Source: UBA10649 sp964597445 | GTDB taxonomy: Bacteria > Actinomycetota > Actinomycetes > S36-B12 | Length of the DNA: 64,000 nt | NCBI GenBank assembly: GCA_964597445.1 | Contig: CAZQXO010000002.1 | Span: forward strand, 46,744 to 110,743 | Direction: 5' to 3' | Shown: piece after piece, positions 43,502 to 52,668 of the stretch | Layout of the letters: each line of letters starts with the position of its first letter | Position numbering within the stretch: position 1 is the stretch's first letter | Notes under the pieces: generated by a model | What the model saw: only the letters and a program-made list of their open reading frames with translations | Told to the model about the DNA's origin: nothing | The model's database searches: none | Made by a program: the position numbers and the translations under genes

Positions 43502-43811
43502 GGTGCGCACTCCTAGCGGCCACGCGTGGTGGCCTGTCGGTTGTCGGCTCCGGCCAGGCGGCCGGGCCCCTGACGGCCTCGGAGTCCGGGCCCACCCGGA
43601 GGCGGGACCGACCGGACTTCGTCCCTCTCGGGCTCAGGCCGTGCGAATTCCCTCCAAGGTCGGCCCCCGGAAGGTCCCCCCAGTCTAGGGCCTGCCTCCC
43701 CCTGCTTCGTCCCCGGCCTCGTCCTCCCCAGGAGCCACCCACGGCGGCCATCCACCCCCACCCCCCACAGCAGGCCGCCCCTCTCGGACAACCGCCCCGC
43801 AGGCTGGCGGC
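43502..43811. promoter_or_regulatory. Intergenic region between rpsB and the M23 gene
   Basis: 310 bases with no gene. Reading toward rpsB, TAGACT (43682-43687 on the minus strand) is a fair -10 and would give an rpsB leader of about 175 bases, rich in GC inverted repeats (CCGGGCCC occurs at about 43562 and 43587). Leader control of rpsB is possible, but I see no known element. Toward the M23 gene I see no clear promoter. Confidence 0.35.
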
Positions 43812-44741
43812 ATGCTCTCCTGCTCGATCGTCCTGTTCAGCTTCGCTCTCGGGCTCTCCGCACCCCCGGTGCCCTGGCCGGTGCAGCCCACGGCCGTCCT
43901 CGAGCGGTTCGATCCTCCCGACCATCCGTGGGGCGCGGGCCATCGAGGCATCGACCTGGCTGCCACGACCGGGCAGCCCGTGCGGTCGATGACGCCCGGT
44001 CGCGTGGGGTTCGCCGGGACGATCGCGGGCAAGCCCGTCGTCACGGTCCTGCTGGCGGACGGGCGGCGGGTCACCTACGAGCCCGTCCACGCCGCGGTCG
44101 CGTCGGGCTCCATCGTCGTCACCGGGGCACTGCTCGGACACGTGGCCGCGTCCGGCGGGCACTGCGGGGGTCTCGCCGGATGCCTGCACCTGGGCCTCAA
44201 GCGCGGGGACGAGTACCTCGACCCCCTCCTGCTCGTGCGACGACCGGCCATCCTCGTGCCGCTCGAGCCGCCCGGCTCAGCCCTCGGCGTCGTCGTCCGC
44301 CAGCGCCCGGGGGTGGGCCTGGGCGTAGGTGGCCCGGAGCCGTTCGACCGAGACATGGGTGTAGCGCTGCGTCGTCGCGAGGGTGGCATGGCCGAGAAGC
44401 TCCTGGACACTGCGCAGGTCGGCGCCCCCCTCCAGGACATGGGTGGCCGCCGAGTGCCGGAGGGCGTGCGGGGCGACCTCCGGCCCACCCGCCTCGCGGC
44501 TCAGCCGATGGACGATGCCCCGGACCACCCGCGGATCGATGCGCCCCCCGCGCGACCCGAGGAACAGCGCCTGGCCGGATCGCTCCGTGACCACCTCCTC
44601 GCGCCGCTCCCACCACGCCTCGAGCGCCCGTGCAGCAGGGCCTCCGTAGGGCACGGTGCGCTCGCGATCCCCCTTGCCCCGCACCCGCATCGTCCGATGG
44701 AGGCGGTCGACTCCGGCGAGGTCGAGGGCGCAGAGCTCTGA
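43812..44741 (+). CDS. Secreted M23-family (LytM-like) peptidase with overrun C-terminus
   Basis: Signal peptide at the N-terminus (about 1-17), then an M23 domain: HRGIDLAAT gives His44 and Asp48; the usual HxH is CLHLG, with Cys in place of the first His. Homologues end soon after YLDPLLLVRR, near residue 155. Here no stop follows, and the frame continues for about 150 residues antisense to xerC. Either the stop was lost, or an indel hides it. The likely functional product is the first 155 residues; the role is peptidoglycan trimming, or a degenerate binding domain. Confidence 0.7.
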   Translation: MLSCSIVLFSFALGLSAPPVPWPVQPTAVLERFDPPDHPWGAGHRGIDLAATTGQPVRSMTPGRVGFAGTIAGKPVVTVLLADGRRVTYEPVHAAVASGSIVVTGALLGHVAASGGHCGGLAGCLHLGLKRGDEYLDPLLLVRRPAILVPLEPPGSALGVVVRQRPGVGLGVGGPEPFDRDMGVALRRREGGMAEKLLDTAQVGAPLQDMGGRRVPEGVRGDLRPTRLAAQPMDDAPDHPRIDAPPARPEEQRLAGSLRDHLLAPLPPRLERPCSRASVGHGALAIPLAPHPHRPMEAVDSGEVEGAEL

Positions 44742-45239
44742 CACGCGGATGCCTGTGCCGTAGAGCACCTCGATGATGGCCCGGTCCCGGGCGCCGAGGG
44801 CGGTGCCGTCGTCCGCCGCCACTTCCGCGTGGCCCATCAGGGCAGCCGCCTCCTCGACCTGCAGGACCGTCGGCAGGACGCGCGCGACACGTGGACTGGC
44901 GAGGCGCACACCCGGATCCGCCGCGATGAGGGCACGCCGGTGGCACCAGGCCGTGAAGGCCCGGATCGAGGCGACACGCCTCGCGAGGGTCGCCCGGGAC
45001 AGTCCCATCGCACTCTGCTCGGCCAGCCAGGCGCGCAGCGTCGCCAGGGTCAGGTCACCCGGGGACGCCAGCCCGGAGGCAGCCGCGCTGTCCATCAGCG
45101 AGGAGACATCCCCCGCGTAGGCACGCACCGTGTGCGCACTGAAGCGACGCTCATCGGCCAGGTGTGACACGAATCCCGCGGCCGCCTCCCGGAGCGCGGA
45201 TCCCTGCTCCGTCTCCTCGGCGGCAGGGGAACGGGACAC
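44277..45239 (-). CDS. xerC: Tyrosine recombinase XerC
   Basis: 320 residues. Catalytic set Arg165 (GTGIRVSEL), Lys189 (GKGDRERT), His258 and Arg261 (HALRH), His284 (LLGHATL) and nucleophile Tyr293 (TTQRYTHVS) all present. Resolves chromosome dimers at dif with XerD. It lies 16 bases after dprA in the conserved actinobacterial block, so it is the chromosomal XerC and not a phage integrase. Confidence 0.94.
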   Translation of the reverse strand: MSRSPAAEETEQGSALREAAAGFVSHLADERRFSAHTVRAYAGDVSSLMDSAAASGLASPGDLTLATLRAWLAEQSAMGLSRATLARRVASIRAFTAWCHRRALIAADPGVRLASPRVARVLPTVLQVEEAAALMGHAEVAADDGTALGARDRAIIEVLYGTGIRVSELCALDLAGVDRLHRTMRVRGKGDRERTVPYGGPAARALEAWWERREEVVTERSGQALFLGSRGGRIDPRVVRGIVHRLSREAGGPEVAPHALRHSAATHVLEGGADLRSVQELLGHATLATTQRYTHVSVERLRATYAQAHPRALADDDAEG

Positions 45240-45255
45240 CCCTCCATCGTCGCAA

Positions 45256-46407
45256 CTACCGACGGGTGTCCCGGGGAGGCACGCGGACGCGGCGCCACCC
45301 GGCGGCTCCCTGCTCCACCCAGCCCTCCGTCACCAGTAGCGCCGCGCCGGCGAGCACGTCCCGCGCATCCAGACCGCTGGCGCGCCTGAGGGAGGCAAGA
45401 TCCATCCAGCCCCGCACGGGGAGGGCGTCCAGCAGGCGGACCTCGCGCTCGGCCCACCGATCCCGGGGATCGCCGGCCCCGGAGCACCGCCCGGACAGGG
45501 CCCCTCGAGCGGCGCTGGCCGAACCGGGCTGGGCCCGGCTCCATGCCTCGAGGTCGGCCGCCGCGAGCACGTCGGTCCAGTCCGCTGCCACGACCGCCAG
45601 TCCGTCCTGCAGCATGCGATGGCATCCGGCCGACGCAGGGGAGGTCACGGGACCGGGCACGGCCAGCACGGGACGGGCCATCTGGGCTGCCGATCGAGCC
45701 GTCGCCGTCGTCCCGGACCGCTCGGCCGCCTCGACGACCACCGTGGTGCGGCCCAGGGCAGCGATGAGGCGGTTGCGCGCCAGGAACCGCTGCCGGCGCA
45801 CCTGCTCTCCCAAGGGGACCTCGCTGATCACCAGCCCCTGGTCGGCGATCGCCGCCAGGAGGGCCGCGTGCGCACGCGGATACGCGACATCGACACCGCC
45901 GGCCATGACGGCGACGGTCATGCCACCCGCACGCAGTGCTCCTCGGTGAGCGGCCGCATCGATGCCGAAGGCGCCACCCGACACGACGGTCCACCCGCTC
46001 GCGGCCAGCGCTCCGGCCCAGGACCTCGCCACCTCCTCCCCATAGGGCGAGGAGGCCCGTGCTCCGACGATCGACACGGCCCGCAGGGCCAGCAGGCGCA
46101 GGTCGGCGGTGCCGGCCACCCACAGCGCCAGCGGACGCCGAGCTCCAAGCGCATCGAGAGCACGGGGCCACTCGTGATCCTCCGGCGTGAGGACGCGTGC
46201 CCCCACGGCGGCCGCACGATCGCGGGCGTCCGACGGCGACACGCCCTCGAGTCGCGCGCGCATGCCCTCCTCGTGCCGCAGACCCGAGCACCCCGACTCG
46301 ATGGCCTCCAGTGCCGCCTGCGGGCCAAGGTCGACCGCGAGGGCGCCGACAGCCTCATCGCCCGGCTCCGCGGCGTGCGCCAGCGCGATCCACGCATCCG
46401 CACTCAC
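45256..46407 (-). CDS. dprA: DNA-processing protein DprA
   Basis: 383 residues. Rossmann-like core with AVSIVGARASSPYG, SGGAFGIDAAAHRGAL and LARNRLIAALGRTTVVVEA. It loads RecA onto incoming single-stranded DNA. The GTG start at 46407 overlaps the comM stop (GTGA); the same frame stays open far upstream inside comM, but that part is not DprA-like. Confidence 0.93.
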   Translation of the reverse strand: MSADAWIALAHAAEPGDEAVGALAVDLGPQAALEAIESGCSGLRHEEGMRARLEGVSPSDARDRAAAVGARVLTPEDHEWPRALDALGARRPLALWVAGTADLRLLALRAVSIVGARASSPYGEEVARSWAGALAASGWTVVSGGAFGIDAAAHRGALRAGGMTVAVMAGGVDVAYPRAHAALLAAIADQGLVISEVPLGEQVRRQRFLARNRLIAALGRTTVVVEAAERSGTTATARSAAQMARPVLAVPGPVTSPASAGCHRMLQDGLAVVAADWTDVLAAADLEAWSRAQPGSASAARGALSGRCSGAGDPRDRWAEREVRLLDALPVRGWMDLASLRRASGLDARDVLAGAALLVTEGWVEQGAAGWRRVRVPPRDTRR

Positions 46408-47978
46408 GAGGACCACCCGAGGTGGCCGCCACGCAGGGCCAGGGCACCGGCGACATCGTCGCGTCCCGGCGCCGCTGCGCCCCTGAGGTCCGCCAGGGTC
46501 CACGCCATGCGCAGCACGCGGTCGACACCCCGCAGGTTGACCGATCGCCGTTCGATGTCCTGCAGCAGGTCGGCACCGTCGGCGGTGGGCATCCACTGTC
46601 GACGCAGTTCCCCTGCGGGAACCTCCGCGTTCACGCGCCATGGGTGACCGGCGAAGCGGGATGCCGCGCACTCCCGTGCCACGCGGACGCGATCCGCCAC
46701 GCACGAGGACGACTCGGGGACCTCCCCCGAGCCGCATCCCTCCACCCGGGGCCGCTCGATCGCGAGCCGGATATCGACTCGGTCGAGGATCGGGCCGGAC
46801 AGCTTCGAGGCGTAGCGACGGATCATGCTCGCCGAGCATGAGCACTCGGCTCCCGTGCCGACGCGCCTGCCGCAGGGACACGGATTCGCCGCGATCACGA
46901 GCTGGAACCGTGCCGGGAGGGTGCCCATCCATCCCGTTCGACCCAGGGTCACCACGCCCGACTCCATCGGCTGGCGAAGTCCTTCGAGCGCCGGTCGTGC
47001 GAACTCCGGCGCCTCGTCGAGGAAGAGCACCCCGTGATGCGCGAGGGTGACGGCACCCGGAACCACCCGGGAACCGTTCACCGAACCCAGGAGAGCAGCC
47101 GCCGACGAGGAGTGGTGCGGGGCCAGCAGTGGCGGGATCGCGCGCTCCTCGGGTGCCCGAGCCAGACCCGCCACGGAGTGGATCGAAGCGACCTCCCACG
47201 CCTGATCGTCCTGCAGTGCGGGCAGGAGCCCGGGCAGTCGGGTCGCCAGGAGTGTCTTGCCGACTCCGGGTGCGCCCGACATCGCGAGGTGATGCCCTCC
47301 CGCGGCGGCCACTTCCAGCGCCCACCGCGCGAACTCATGGCCGCGCACGTCCACGAGATCTGGCGGAGCCTCCCGCCTCGGAGCGGGGCCGCTCCCCCTG
47401 CTCGGATCCTGCGGGTCCGACAGCACGTCCTCCGCGCAGCCCGAGATCGCTCGCCCGTCGTCATCACCCGTCAGCGCCGCGCAGGCATGCGCCAGGGAGA
47501 TCGCTCGGGTGACGTGCATGCGGGGAACCTCGGCGAGATCCTGCGTGCCCTCGCAGGGAACCACCACTGTGCTGAATCCGGCGGCTCGCGCGGCGAGAAC
47601 AGCCGCGAGCAGTCCACGCGATGCACGCAGTCGACCGTCGAGGCCCAGCTCTCCGATGAACACCGTTGTCGACAGGGCGCTCGCCGGAAGACGTCCGGCA
47701 GCGGCCAGCACTCCCACAGCGATGGGGAGATCCAGGCCCGCACCGTGCTTGCGCACCTCCGCAGGTGACAGGCTGACGGTGATGCGCCGGTTCGGCCATG
47801 CCTGTCCGCTCGCCTCGACTGCGCACCGGGCACGCCACCGAGCCTCCGCGACCGAGGCATCGGGGAGACCCACGACCCCGAATCCCGGCAGGCCATCGGC
47901 CACCGACACCTCGACCCGCACGATCACGCCGGAGACACCGTCGATCACCACACCGTGAGCCGTGGCGAGGGGCATCAC
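46404..47978 (-). CDS. comM: ComM/YifB-family Mg-chelatase-like AAA+ protein
   Basis: 524 residues. N-terminal ChlI-like domain (GLPGFGVVGLPD), AAA+ core with Walker A GAPGVGKT and Walker B GVLFLDEAPEF, CPCGRR before sensor motifs, and the C-terminal lid. In Vibrio ComM is a branch-migration helicase that helps integration of transforming DNA. Overlaps yraN and dprA by four bases at either end. Confidence 0.93.
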   Translation of the reverse strand: MMPLATAHGVVIDGVSGVIVRVEVSVADGLPGFGVVGLPDASVAEARWRARCAVEASGQAWPNRRITVSLSPAEVRKHGAGLDLPIAVGVLAAAGRLPASALSTTVFIGELGLDGRLRASRGLLAAVLAARAAGFSTVVVPCEGTQDLAEVPRMHVTRAISLAHACAALTGDDDGRAISGCAEDVLSDPQDPSRGSGPAPRREAPPDLVDVRGHEFARWALEVAAAGGHHLAMSGAPGVGKTLLATRLPGLLPALQDDQAWEVASIHSVAGLARAPEERAIPPLLAPHHSSSAAALLGSVNGSRVVPGAVTLAHHGVLFLDEAPEFARPALEGLRQPMESGVVTLGRTGWMGTLPARFQLVIAANPCPCGRRVGTGAECSCSASMIRRYASKLSGPILDRVDIRLAIERPRVEGCGSGEVPESSSCVADRVRVARECAASRFAGHPWRVNAEVPAGELRRQWMPTADGADLLQDIERRSVNLRGVDRVLRMAWTLADLRGAAAPGRDDVAGALALRGGHLGWSS

Positions 47979-48334
47979 TCCACCCCGCGCAGGTACTGCA
48001 CGATGGGCGAACCCGCTCGGGGCTGCACGACTCCGACGACGTCGAAGCGGACCGTGGGCACGTAGATGCCGTGGGCGTCGAGCCAGTGCATCGACAGTTC
48101 ACGGAGGCGGCGCATCTTGCGCGGTCCGACGGCCTCAGCGGGAGAGCCGTGACTCACGCTCCGTCGTGTCTTGACCTCGCAGACGACGAGGCAGTCGCCG
48201 TCGCGAGCGACGATGTCGAGCTCCCCCACCGCGCAGCGCCAATTGCGGGACAGGATCGTCATGCCACGATCCCGCAGCAGTCGCACCGCGAGATCCTCGC
48301 CGTAGCGTCCGAGAGCGTCCTTGGCGTGCATCAT
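47975..48334 (-). CDS. yraN: UPF0102/YraN endonuclease-like protein
   Basis: 119 residues. GRYGEDLAVRLLRDRGMTIL, then GELDIVARDGDCLVVCEVKTRR, the restriction-endonuclease-like core (E, D, ExK). ATG at 48334 chosen for GGAGG five bases upstream; GTG codons precede it. Function is unproven; it travels with comM and dprA. Confidence 0.9.
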   Translation of the reverse strand: MMHAKDALGRYGEDLAVRLLRDRGMTILSRNWRCAVGELDIVARDGDCLVVCEVKTRRSVSHGSPAEAVGPRKMRRLRELSMHWLDAHGIYVPTVRFDVVGVVQPRAGSPIVQYLRGVE

Positions 48335-48466
48335 CACCACCTCCGGCGCCCACCCTGCTCTCGGACGGCCGGATGCTTCCGGCGCGCACCGTCGCTGTGG
48401 ACCATGACCCCGGACCCTGGTCCCTGTGGAGAGCCAGCGGAGCGACGCCTGTGCCGTCAGCGCGCG

Positions 48467-49120
48467 TCAGGTCACGCCCGGCAGGTTCCAGCTGCGGCGA
48501 TGCTGGGGGCTCGGTCCGTTCTGCCGCAGCGCCTCGAGGTGCGTCGGTGACGCATACCCCTTGTTGCTCGACCAGTCGTAGGACGGATAGACGTCATGCC
48601 ACTGGATCATCAGACGATCCCGCTCGACCTTGGCCAGCACGCTGGCAGCGGCAACGGAGGTGCAGGAGACATCGGCCTTGACCTGCATGCGCACCGGCGG
48701 GAGATCGGCGCCGGGATCTCCCCACAGCGATCCCTCGCCGGATGACCCCAGCCAGTCATGGGCGCCGTCGAGGAGGATCACGTCCGGCTTGGCGTTCAGG
48801 GAATCGAGAGCCCGTCGGCCGGCGAGCGCCAGGGCCGCGATGATGCCGAGCTGGTCGATCTCCTCCGACGACGCATGGCCCACGGCGGCCGACACCGCCC
48901 AGGAACGGATCCGCGGCTCAAGCTGCTCCCGAGAGGTGGGAGAGAGCTGCTTGCTGTCGCGGACTCCCGGCAGGGATCGCGTCCGACCGTCCACGACGAC
49001 AGCGCCCACGGACACCGGTCCGCTCAGCGCGCCTCGCCCGACCTCGTCCATGCCGCATACCGATGCGGCACCGTCAGCCAGCAGGGTCCGCTCGAGGCGC
49101 AGGGTGGGCGAGACAGCCAT
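48467..49120 (-). CDS. rnhB: Ribonuclease HII
   Basis: 217 residues. Metal ligands Asp25 and Glu26 in GMDEVGRG, with LLDGAHDWL and KADVSCTSVAAASVLAKVERD. Removes RNA from RNA-DNA hybrids. Five bases after the lepB stop. The 132 bases between it and yraN hold nothing I can identify. Confidence 0.95.
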   Translation of the reverse strand: MAVSPTLRLERTLLADGAASVCGMDEVGRGALSGPVSVGAVVVDGRTRSLPGVRDSKQLSPTSREQLEPRIRSWAVSAAVGHASSEEIDQLGIIAALALAGRRALDSLNAKPDVILLDGAHDWLGSSGEGSLWGDPGADLPPVRMQVKADVSCTSVAAASVLAKVERDRLMIQWHDVYPSYDWSSNKGYASPTHLEALRQNGPSPQHRRSWNLPGVT

Positions 49121-49125
49121 AACAC

Positions 49126-49875
49126 TCAGGAGCCTTGAGGGCCCGTGGGGCCGATGTCGTCGAAGACGTCCGGGATGGGCACCGTCGAGATGCGGCTGAG
49201 CGGCCAGATGACCAGAACCACCCGGCCCACCACGTCATCGACCGGGACGGCCCCGTCGGCCACCTCGAGGTGATACCGGGAGTCTCGGGAGTTGCCGCGA
49301 TTGTCGCCCATGACGAAGACCCCGCCCGGAGGCACCACGACATCGAAGAGCACCTGGTTCGTGGGCCCGATGATGTAGTCCTCATCGAGGGGCGCGCCGT
49401 TGAGCATGATCCGGCCGGCCGCGTCGCAGCAGGCGATCCGATCTCCCTCGACGGCGATCACGCGCTTGACCAGATCGTTGCCCGAGTCGCTCGGCAGGAG
49501 GCCGACGAACGTCAGGGCCGACTGCAGGGCACCGCGCCAGCCCTCCGCCGGTGGAGGAGGATCCGGAAGCCAGTCGCCCGGGTCCTTGAACACGACCACC
49601 TCACCCCGGCTGACCCCGCCCAGATCCGTCGAGATCTTGGAGGCGATCAGTCGATCACTGACCGCGAGGGTGTCCTCCATGGAGGCACTCGGGACGTAGA
49701 ACGCCTGCACCAGGAAGGCCCGCACCAGAGCGGACAGGATCAGGGCCGAGACGACGATGATGGTCGTCTCGGCGAGCCAGCGGCCGACTCCCGAGGACCG
49801 CTCGTCCGAGGACTCCTCGTCCCCCCGCGGGGCCTCGCGATCATCCTCCTGGGGGTCAGGCGCCGGACGCGCCAT
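49126..49875 (-). CDS. lepB: Signal peptidase I (second copy)
   Basis: 249 residues. A polar acidic N-terminus (1-30), one membrane segment, then catalytic Ser65 (PSASMEDTL) and Lys137 (VKRVIAVEGD) with GDNRGNSRDSR. Removes signal peptides of secreted proteins. ATG overlaps the stop of the upstream lepB by one base (TGATG), so it arose by tandem duplication. Confidence 0.94.
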   Translation of the reverse strand: MARPAPDPQEDDREAPRGDEESSDERSSGVGRWLAETTIIVVSALILSALVRAFLVQAFYVPSASMEDTLAVSDRLIASKISTDLGGVSRGEVVVFKDPGDWLPDPPPPAEGWRGALQSALTFVGLLPSDSGNDLVKRVIAVEGDRIACCDAAGRIMLNGAPLDEDYIIGPTNQVLFDVVVPPGGVFVMGDNRGNSRDSRYHLEVADGAVPVDDVVGRVVLVIWPLSRISTVPIPDVFDDIGPTGPQGS

Positions 49876-50564
49876 CAGGGCGCCGCGTCCGGGGCAGGAA
49901 TGGTCGCGAAGACGTCCGGCACGTCGACCGAGCCGAGTCGGCTGAGGGGCCACAGCACGGCCATGGACCGACCCACCACCTTCGACTCGGGAACGAAGCC
50001 GCCGCCGGGATCACCCAGGTGGGCTCGTGAGTCTGCCGAGTTGCTGCGGTGGTCGCCCATCACCCAGAGGAGGCCTTCCGGCACCTCGACGTCGAACTCC
50101 TGCAGGCTCGGCGAGTCACCCGGGTAGAGGTAGGCGGATTCGTCGAGGGGGATTCCGTTCACGGTCACGCGGCCCTCGGCATCGCAGCACTGGACGCGAT
50201 CGCCACCCACTCCGATCACGCGCTTGACGAAGTCCGTGGAGTCCGGGGTCATCAGGCCCAGGGACTGGCCGACCCATGCCGCAGCCCCGGCAACCGGATT
50301 GCGCTCAGGCCGGTCGGATGCCGGCACGAAGCTGTCGGAGCCGTCGAAGACCACGACGTCTCCGCGCTCGATGTCACGCGTGAGGTACACGAGCCGGTTG
50401 ACGAGGATGCGGTCACCGACCTGGAGCGTCTGCTCCATGGAGCCCGTCGGGATGGAGAACGGCTTCGCGATGAACGTCGTGACGATCAGCACGACGCCGA
50501 TCGCGATCGCGATCGTGACGGGGATGTCCCACCACGACTGACGACGATCCCTCGACGAACTCAC
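49875..50564 (-). CDS. lepB: Signal peptidase I (first copy)
   Basis: 229 residues. One N-terminal membrane segment (about 13-31), Ser42 (PTGSMEQTL), Lys114 (VKRVIGVGGD), GDHRSNSADSR. It lacks the acidic N-terminal extension of the second copy, so the two may differ in membrane topology or substrate preference. It follows rplS by 43 bases. Confidence 0.94.
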   Translation of the reverse strand: MSSSRDRRQSWWDIPVTIAIAIGVVLIVTTFIAKPFSIPTGSMEQTLQVGDRILVNRLVYLTRDIERGDVVVFDGSDSFVPASDRPERNPVAGAAAWVGQSLGLMTPDSTDFVKRVIGVGGDRVQCCDAEGRVTVNGIPLDESAYLYPGDSPSLQEFDVEVPEGLLWVMGDHRSNSADSRAHLGDPGGGFVPESKVVGRSMAVLWPLSRLGSVDVPDVFATIPAPDAAP

Positions 50565-50607
50565 GACCTGGATCCTCTCGCCCTCCGGTCAGCCGGACAG
50601 GCCGGGA

Positions 50608-50970
50608 TCAGTCCTCGGACTTGACGTTCTCGCGACGCTCGCGGATCTTCGCCTTCTTGCCACGCAGATCGCGCAGGTAGTACAGCTTCGCCCGACGGAC
50701 ATCGCCGCGGGTCACGACCTCGATCTTCTCGACGATCGGGGTGTGCACCGGGAAGGTCCGCTCGACACCGACGCCGTAGGACACCTTGCGGACGGTGTAG
50801 GTCTCGCCCACCCCGGATCCTGAGCGCGCGATCACCACGCCCTGGAACACCTGAACGCGGGTCTTGTTGCCTTCCACGACCTTGACGTGCACCTTGACGG
50901 TGTCACCGGGACGGAAATCCGGGACGTCGGTCTTGAGCGAAGCCGCATCGAGGGCATCCAGAGTCTTCAT
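50608..50970 (-). CDS. rplS: 50S ribosomal protein L19
   Basis: 120 residues. FRPGDTVKVHVKVVEGNKTRVQ and SYGVGVERTFPVHTP are hallmarks. ATG at 50970; residues in the upstream in-frame extension are not L19-like. A promoter-like element lies at 51120-51131. Confidence 0.97.
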   Translation of the reverse strand: MKTLDALDAASLKTDVPDFRPGDTVKVHVKVVEGNKTRVQVFQGVVIARSGSGVGETYTVRKVSYGVGVERTFPVHTPIVEKIEVVTRGDVRRAKLYYLRDLRGKKAKIRERRENVKSED

Positions 50971-51119
50971 GATCAGTCGCTTCCTGCAGGCGCCACAGGT
51001 CGCCCACGGTTGTGGGGAGGGGTCACGCAACGCGACCGCAGCCGCTGCCCTGTCCGGACCGCTGCCCCTGTGGCGGGGCGGACCGGGGGCGGCAGGTCGC
51101 CGCCCGAACATCGGGCCTG

Positions 51120-51131
51120 CGTAGTCTGCCA
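51120..51131 (-). promoter_or_regulatory. TGGCAGACTACG promoter-like element of rplS
   Basis: Twelve bases identical to the element at 53355-53366 ahead of rpsP. CAGACT would be the -10, TGG the extended part; no -35 is apparent. It leaves an rplS leader of about 140 bases. Confidence 0.45.
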
Positions 51132-51174
51132 CGCGGCCGGTCCCCGGGGACCACCCGGGTCGGCCGCGGGAGGT

Positions 51175-51912
51175 TCAGCGGGCGAGGCCAGCCTCGCCGT
51201 CCTGGCCCAGATCGGGGCGGTTGCGCGCGGTCCTGGCCTCCGCCTCGTGCCGACGCCATTCGGAGATCCGTCCGTGGTGGCCGCTCAGCAGCACCTCCGG
51301 TACCGCCAGACCCCGCCACTCGGGGGGCTTGGTGAAGACGGGCCCCTCGACGAGCTGGGACATCTCGCCCGGAGCGAAGGAATCCTCCCGCGCACTGCGC
51401 TCGTTGCCCAGCACTCCGGGCAGGAGCCGCGCGACCGCCTCCACCATGACGAGCACCGCCGCCTCTCCTCCCGCGAGGACGTAGTCCCCCACGGAGACCT
51501 CGCGGACACCGGCCCAGTCCTCCCGGGTCGCGTAGTGCGCGGCCACGCGGGAGTCGATGCCCTCGTATCGTCCGCAGGCGAAGATCAGCCAGTCCGTCCC
51601 GCTCCACTCCACCGCGGTCGCCTGATCGAACCGCGGGCCTGACGGGGTCGGGATCACCAGGATCGGGGCGCTCGTTCCCGGGCCGGCCGCGCGGAGGGAG
51701 TCGAGCATCTCCCCCCAGGGCTCTGGCCGCATCACCATGCCGGGCCCGCCCCCGTAGGGCGTGTCATCAACGGTGCGATGACGATCGTGCGCGGCCTCAC
51801 GGAGGTCATGCACGCCCAGCGAGATGGTTCCCGTCTCGATCGCCCGGCCGACGAGGGACAGCCGCAGCGGTTCCAGGTAGGCGGGGAAGATGGAGACGAT
51901 GTCAATGCGCAT
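51175..51912 (-). CDS. trmD: tRNA (guanine-37-N1)-methyltransferase
   Basis: 245 residues, SPOUT fold with knot: MRIDIVSIFPAYLEPL, YGGGPGMVMRPEPW, CGRYEGIDSRV and VSVGDYVLAGGE. Prevents +1 frameshifting. Overlaps rimM by 11 bases. Confidence 0.96.
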   Translation of the reverse strand: MRIDIVSIFPAYLEPLRLSLVGRAIETGTISLGVHDLREAAHDRHRTVDDTPYGGGPGMVMRPEPWGEMLDSLRAAGPGTSAPILVIPTPSGPRFDQATAVEWSGTDWLIFACGRYEGIDSRVAAHYATREDWAGVREVSVGDYVLAGGEAAVLVMVEAVARLLPGVLGNERSAREDSFAPGEMSQLVEGPVFTKPPEWRGLAVPEVLLSGHHGRISEWRRHEAEARTARNRPDLGQDGEAGLAR

Positions 51913-52423
51913 CGGGGACCTCGTCATCGAGCAGCCCCGGGGGCGGTGCGATGACGATTCGGCGTCGCCCGAGGTCCACATCCGGGACCATCTGCTCCAC
52001 GAAGGGGATGAGGACCTCGGAGGATCCGCGATCGACGACCAGCAGATCCTGTCCCGGCAGGTGAGCGACCTCCGTGAGGGTGCCGATCGGACTTCCGTCC
52101 GCCAGGACGACCGCACATCCGATGAGCGCACTGTCGTAGTACTCGTCCGGATCCTCCGGAGCAGCGTCGTCTGGACGATCGACCTCGAGGAGGAGGCCAC
52201 GCAGAGCCTCCGCCCCGGTGCGATCCTCCACGCCCTCGAAAGTCACCAGCAGGCGATTCGCGTGCCAGTGCAGCCGCGTCACGACGAGGTGATCATCCGA
52301 CCCGGCCACCAGGAGGGCGGAGCCGGGGGCGAAGCGAACCTCCGGCTCGTCGGTCCTCGGCTCGACCGTCACCTCTCCGCGGATGCCGTGCGGGCGACCG
52401 ACGCGTCCGACGACCACGCGCAT
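51902..52423 (-). CDS. rimM: 16S rRNA processing protein RimM
   Basis: 173 residues. VVVGRVGRPHGIRGEVTVEP at the start, PRC-barrel C-terminal half with LLVVDRG and IPFVEQMVPDVDL. Helps 30S head maturation with S19. Five bases after the KH gene. Confidence 0.95.
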   Translation of the reverse strand: MRVVVGRVGRPHGIRGEVTVEPRTDEPEVRFAPGSALLVAGSDDHLVVTRLHWHANRLLVTFEGVEDRTGAEALRGLLLEVDRPDDAAPEDPDEYYDSALIGCAVVLADGSPIGTLTEVAHLPGQDLLVVDRGSSEVLIPFVEQMVPDVDLGRRRIVIAPPPGLLDDEVPDAH

Positions 52424-52428
52424 GACGG

Positions 52429-52668
52429 CTAGCGCTCGGCGACGTCGAGGAAGTCGATGCGCACCGCGCGATCGTCGTTCAGGGCCGTGATCACGGTGCG
52501 CAGAGCTGTCGCCGTGCGACCTCCGCGCCCGATCACGCGCCCCATGTCGTCCGGATGCACGCGCACGTCCAGGGACGTGCCCCGGCGACCGTTGCGCATC
52601 CGGACATCGACGTCGTCAGGATGGTCGACGATGCCCCGCACGAGATGGGCGAGGGCCTCCTCGAGCAT
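52429..52668 (-). CDS. khpA: KH-domain RNA-binding protein (KhpA)
   Basis: 79 residues, single KH domain; MGRVIGRGGRTATALRTVI holds the GxxG loop. Usually works with KhpB. TGATG overlap with rpsP, as is standard for this pair. Confidence 0.92.
   Translation of the reverse strand: MLEEALAHLVRGIVDHPDDVDVRMRNGRRGTSLDVRVHPDDMGRVIGRGGRTATALRTVITALNDDRAVRIDFLDVAER

Noticed and set aside
44277..45239. Phage or integron integrase for the tyrosine recombinase
   Set aside because: It lies in the conserved dprA-rpsB neighbourhood and has XerC length and motifs.
46408..47325. A 689-residue extended DprA
   Set aside because: The extra N-terminal part is comM read in another frame; GTG at 46407 with stop/start overlap gives a normal DprA.
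48335..48466. Small RNA or tRNA between yraN and rnhB
   Set aside because: No cloverleaf, TTCGA-type arm or promoter-terminator pair is visible.
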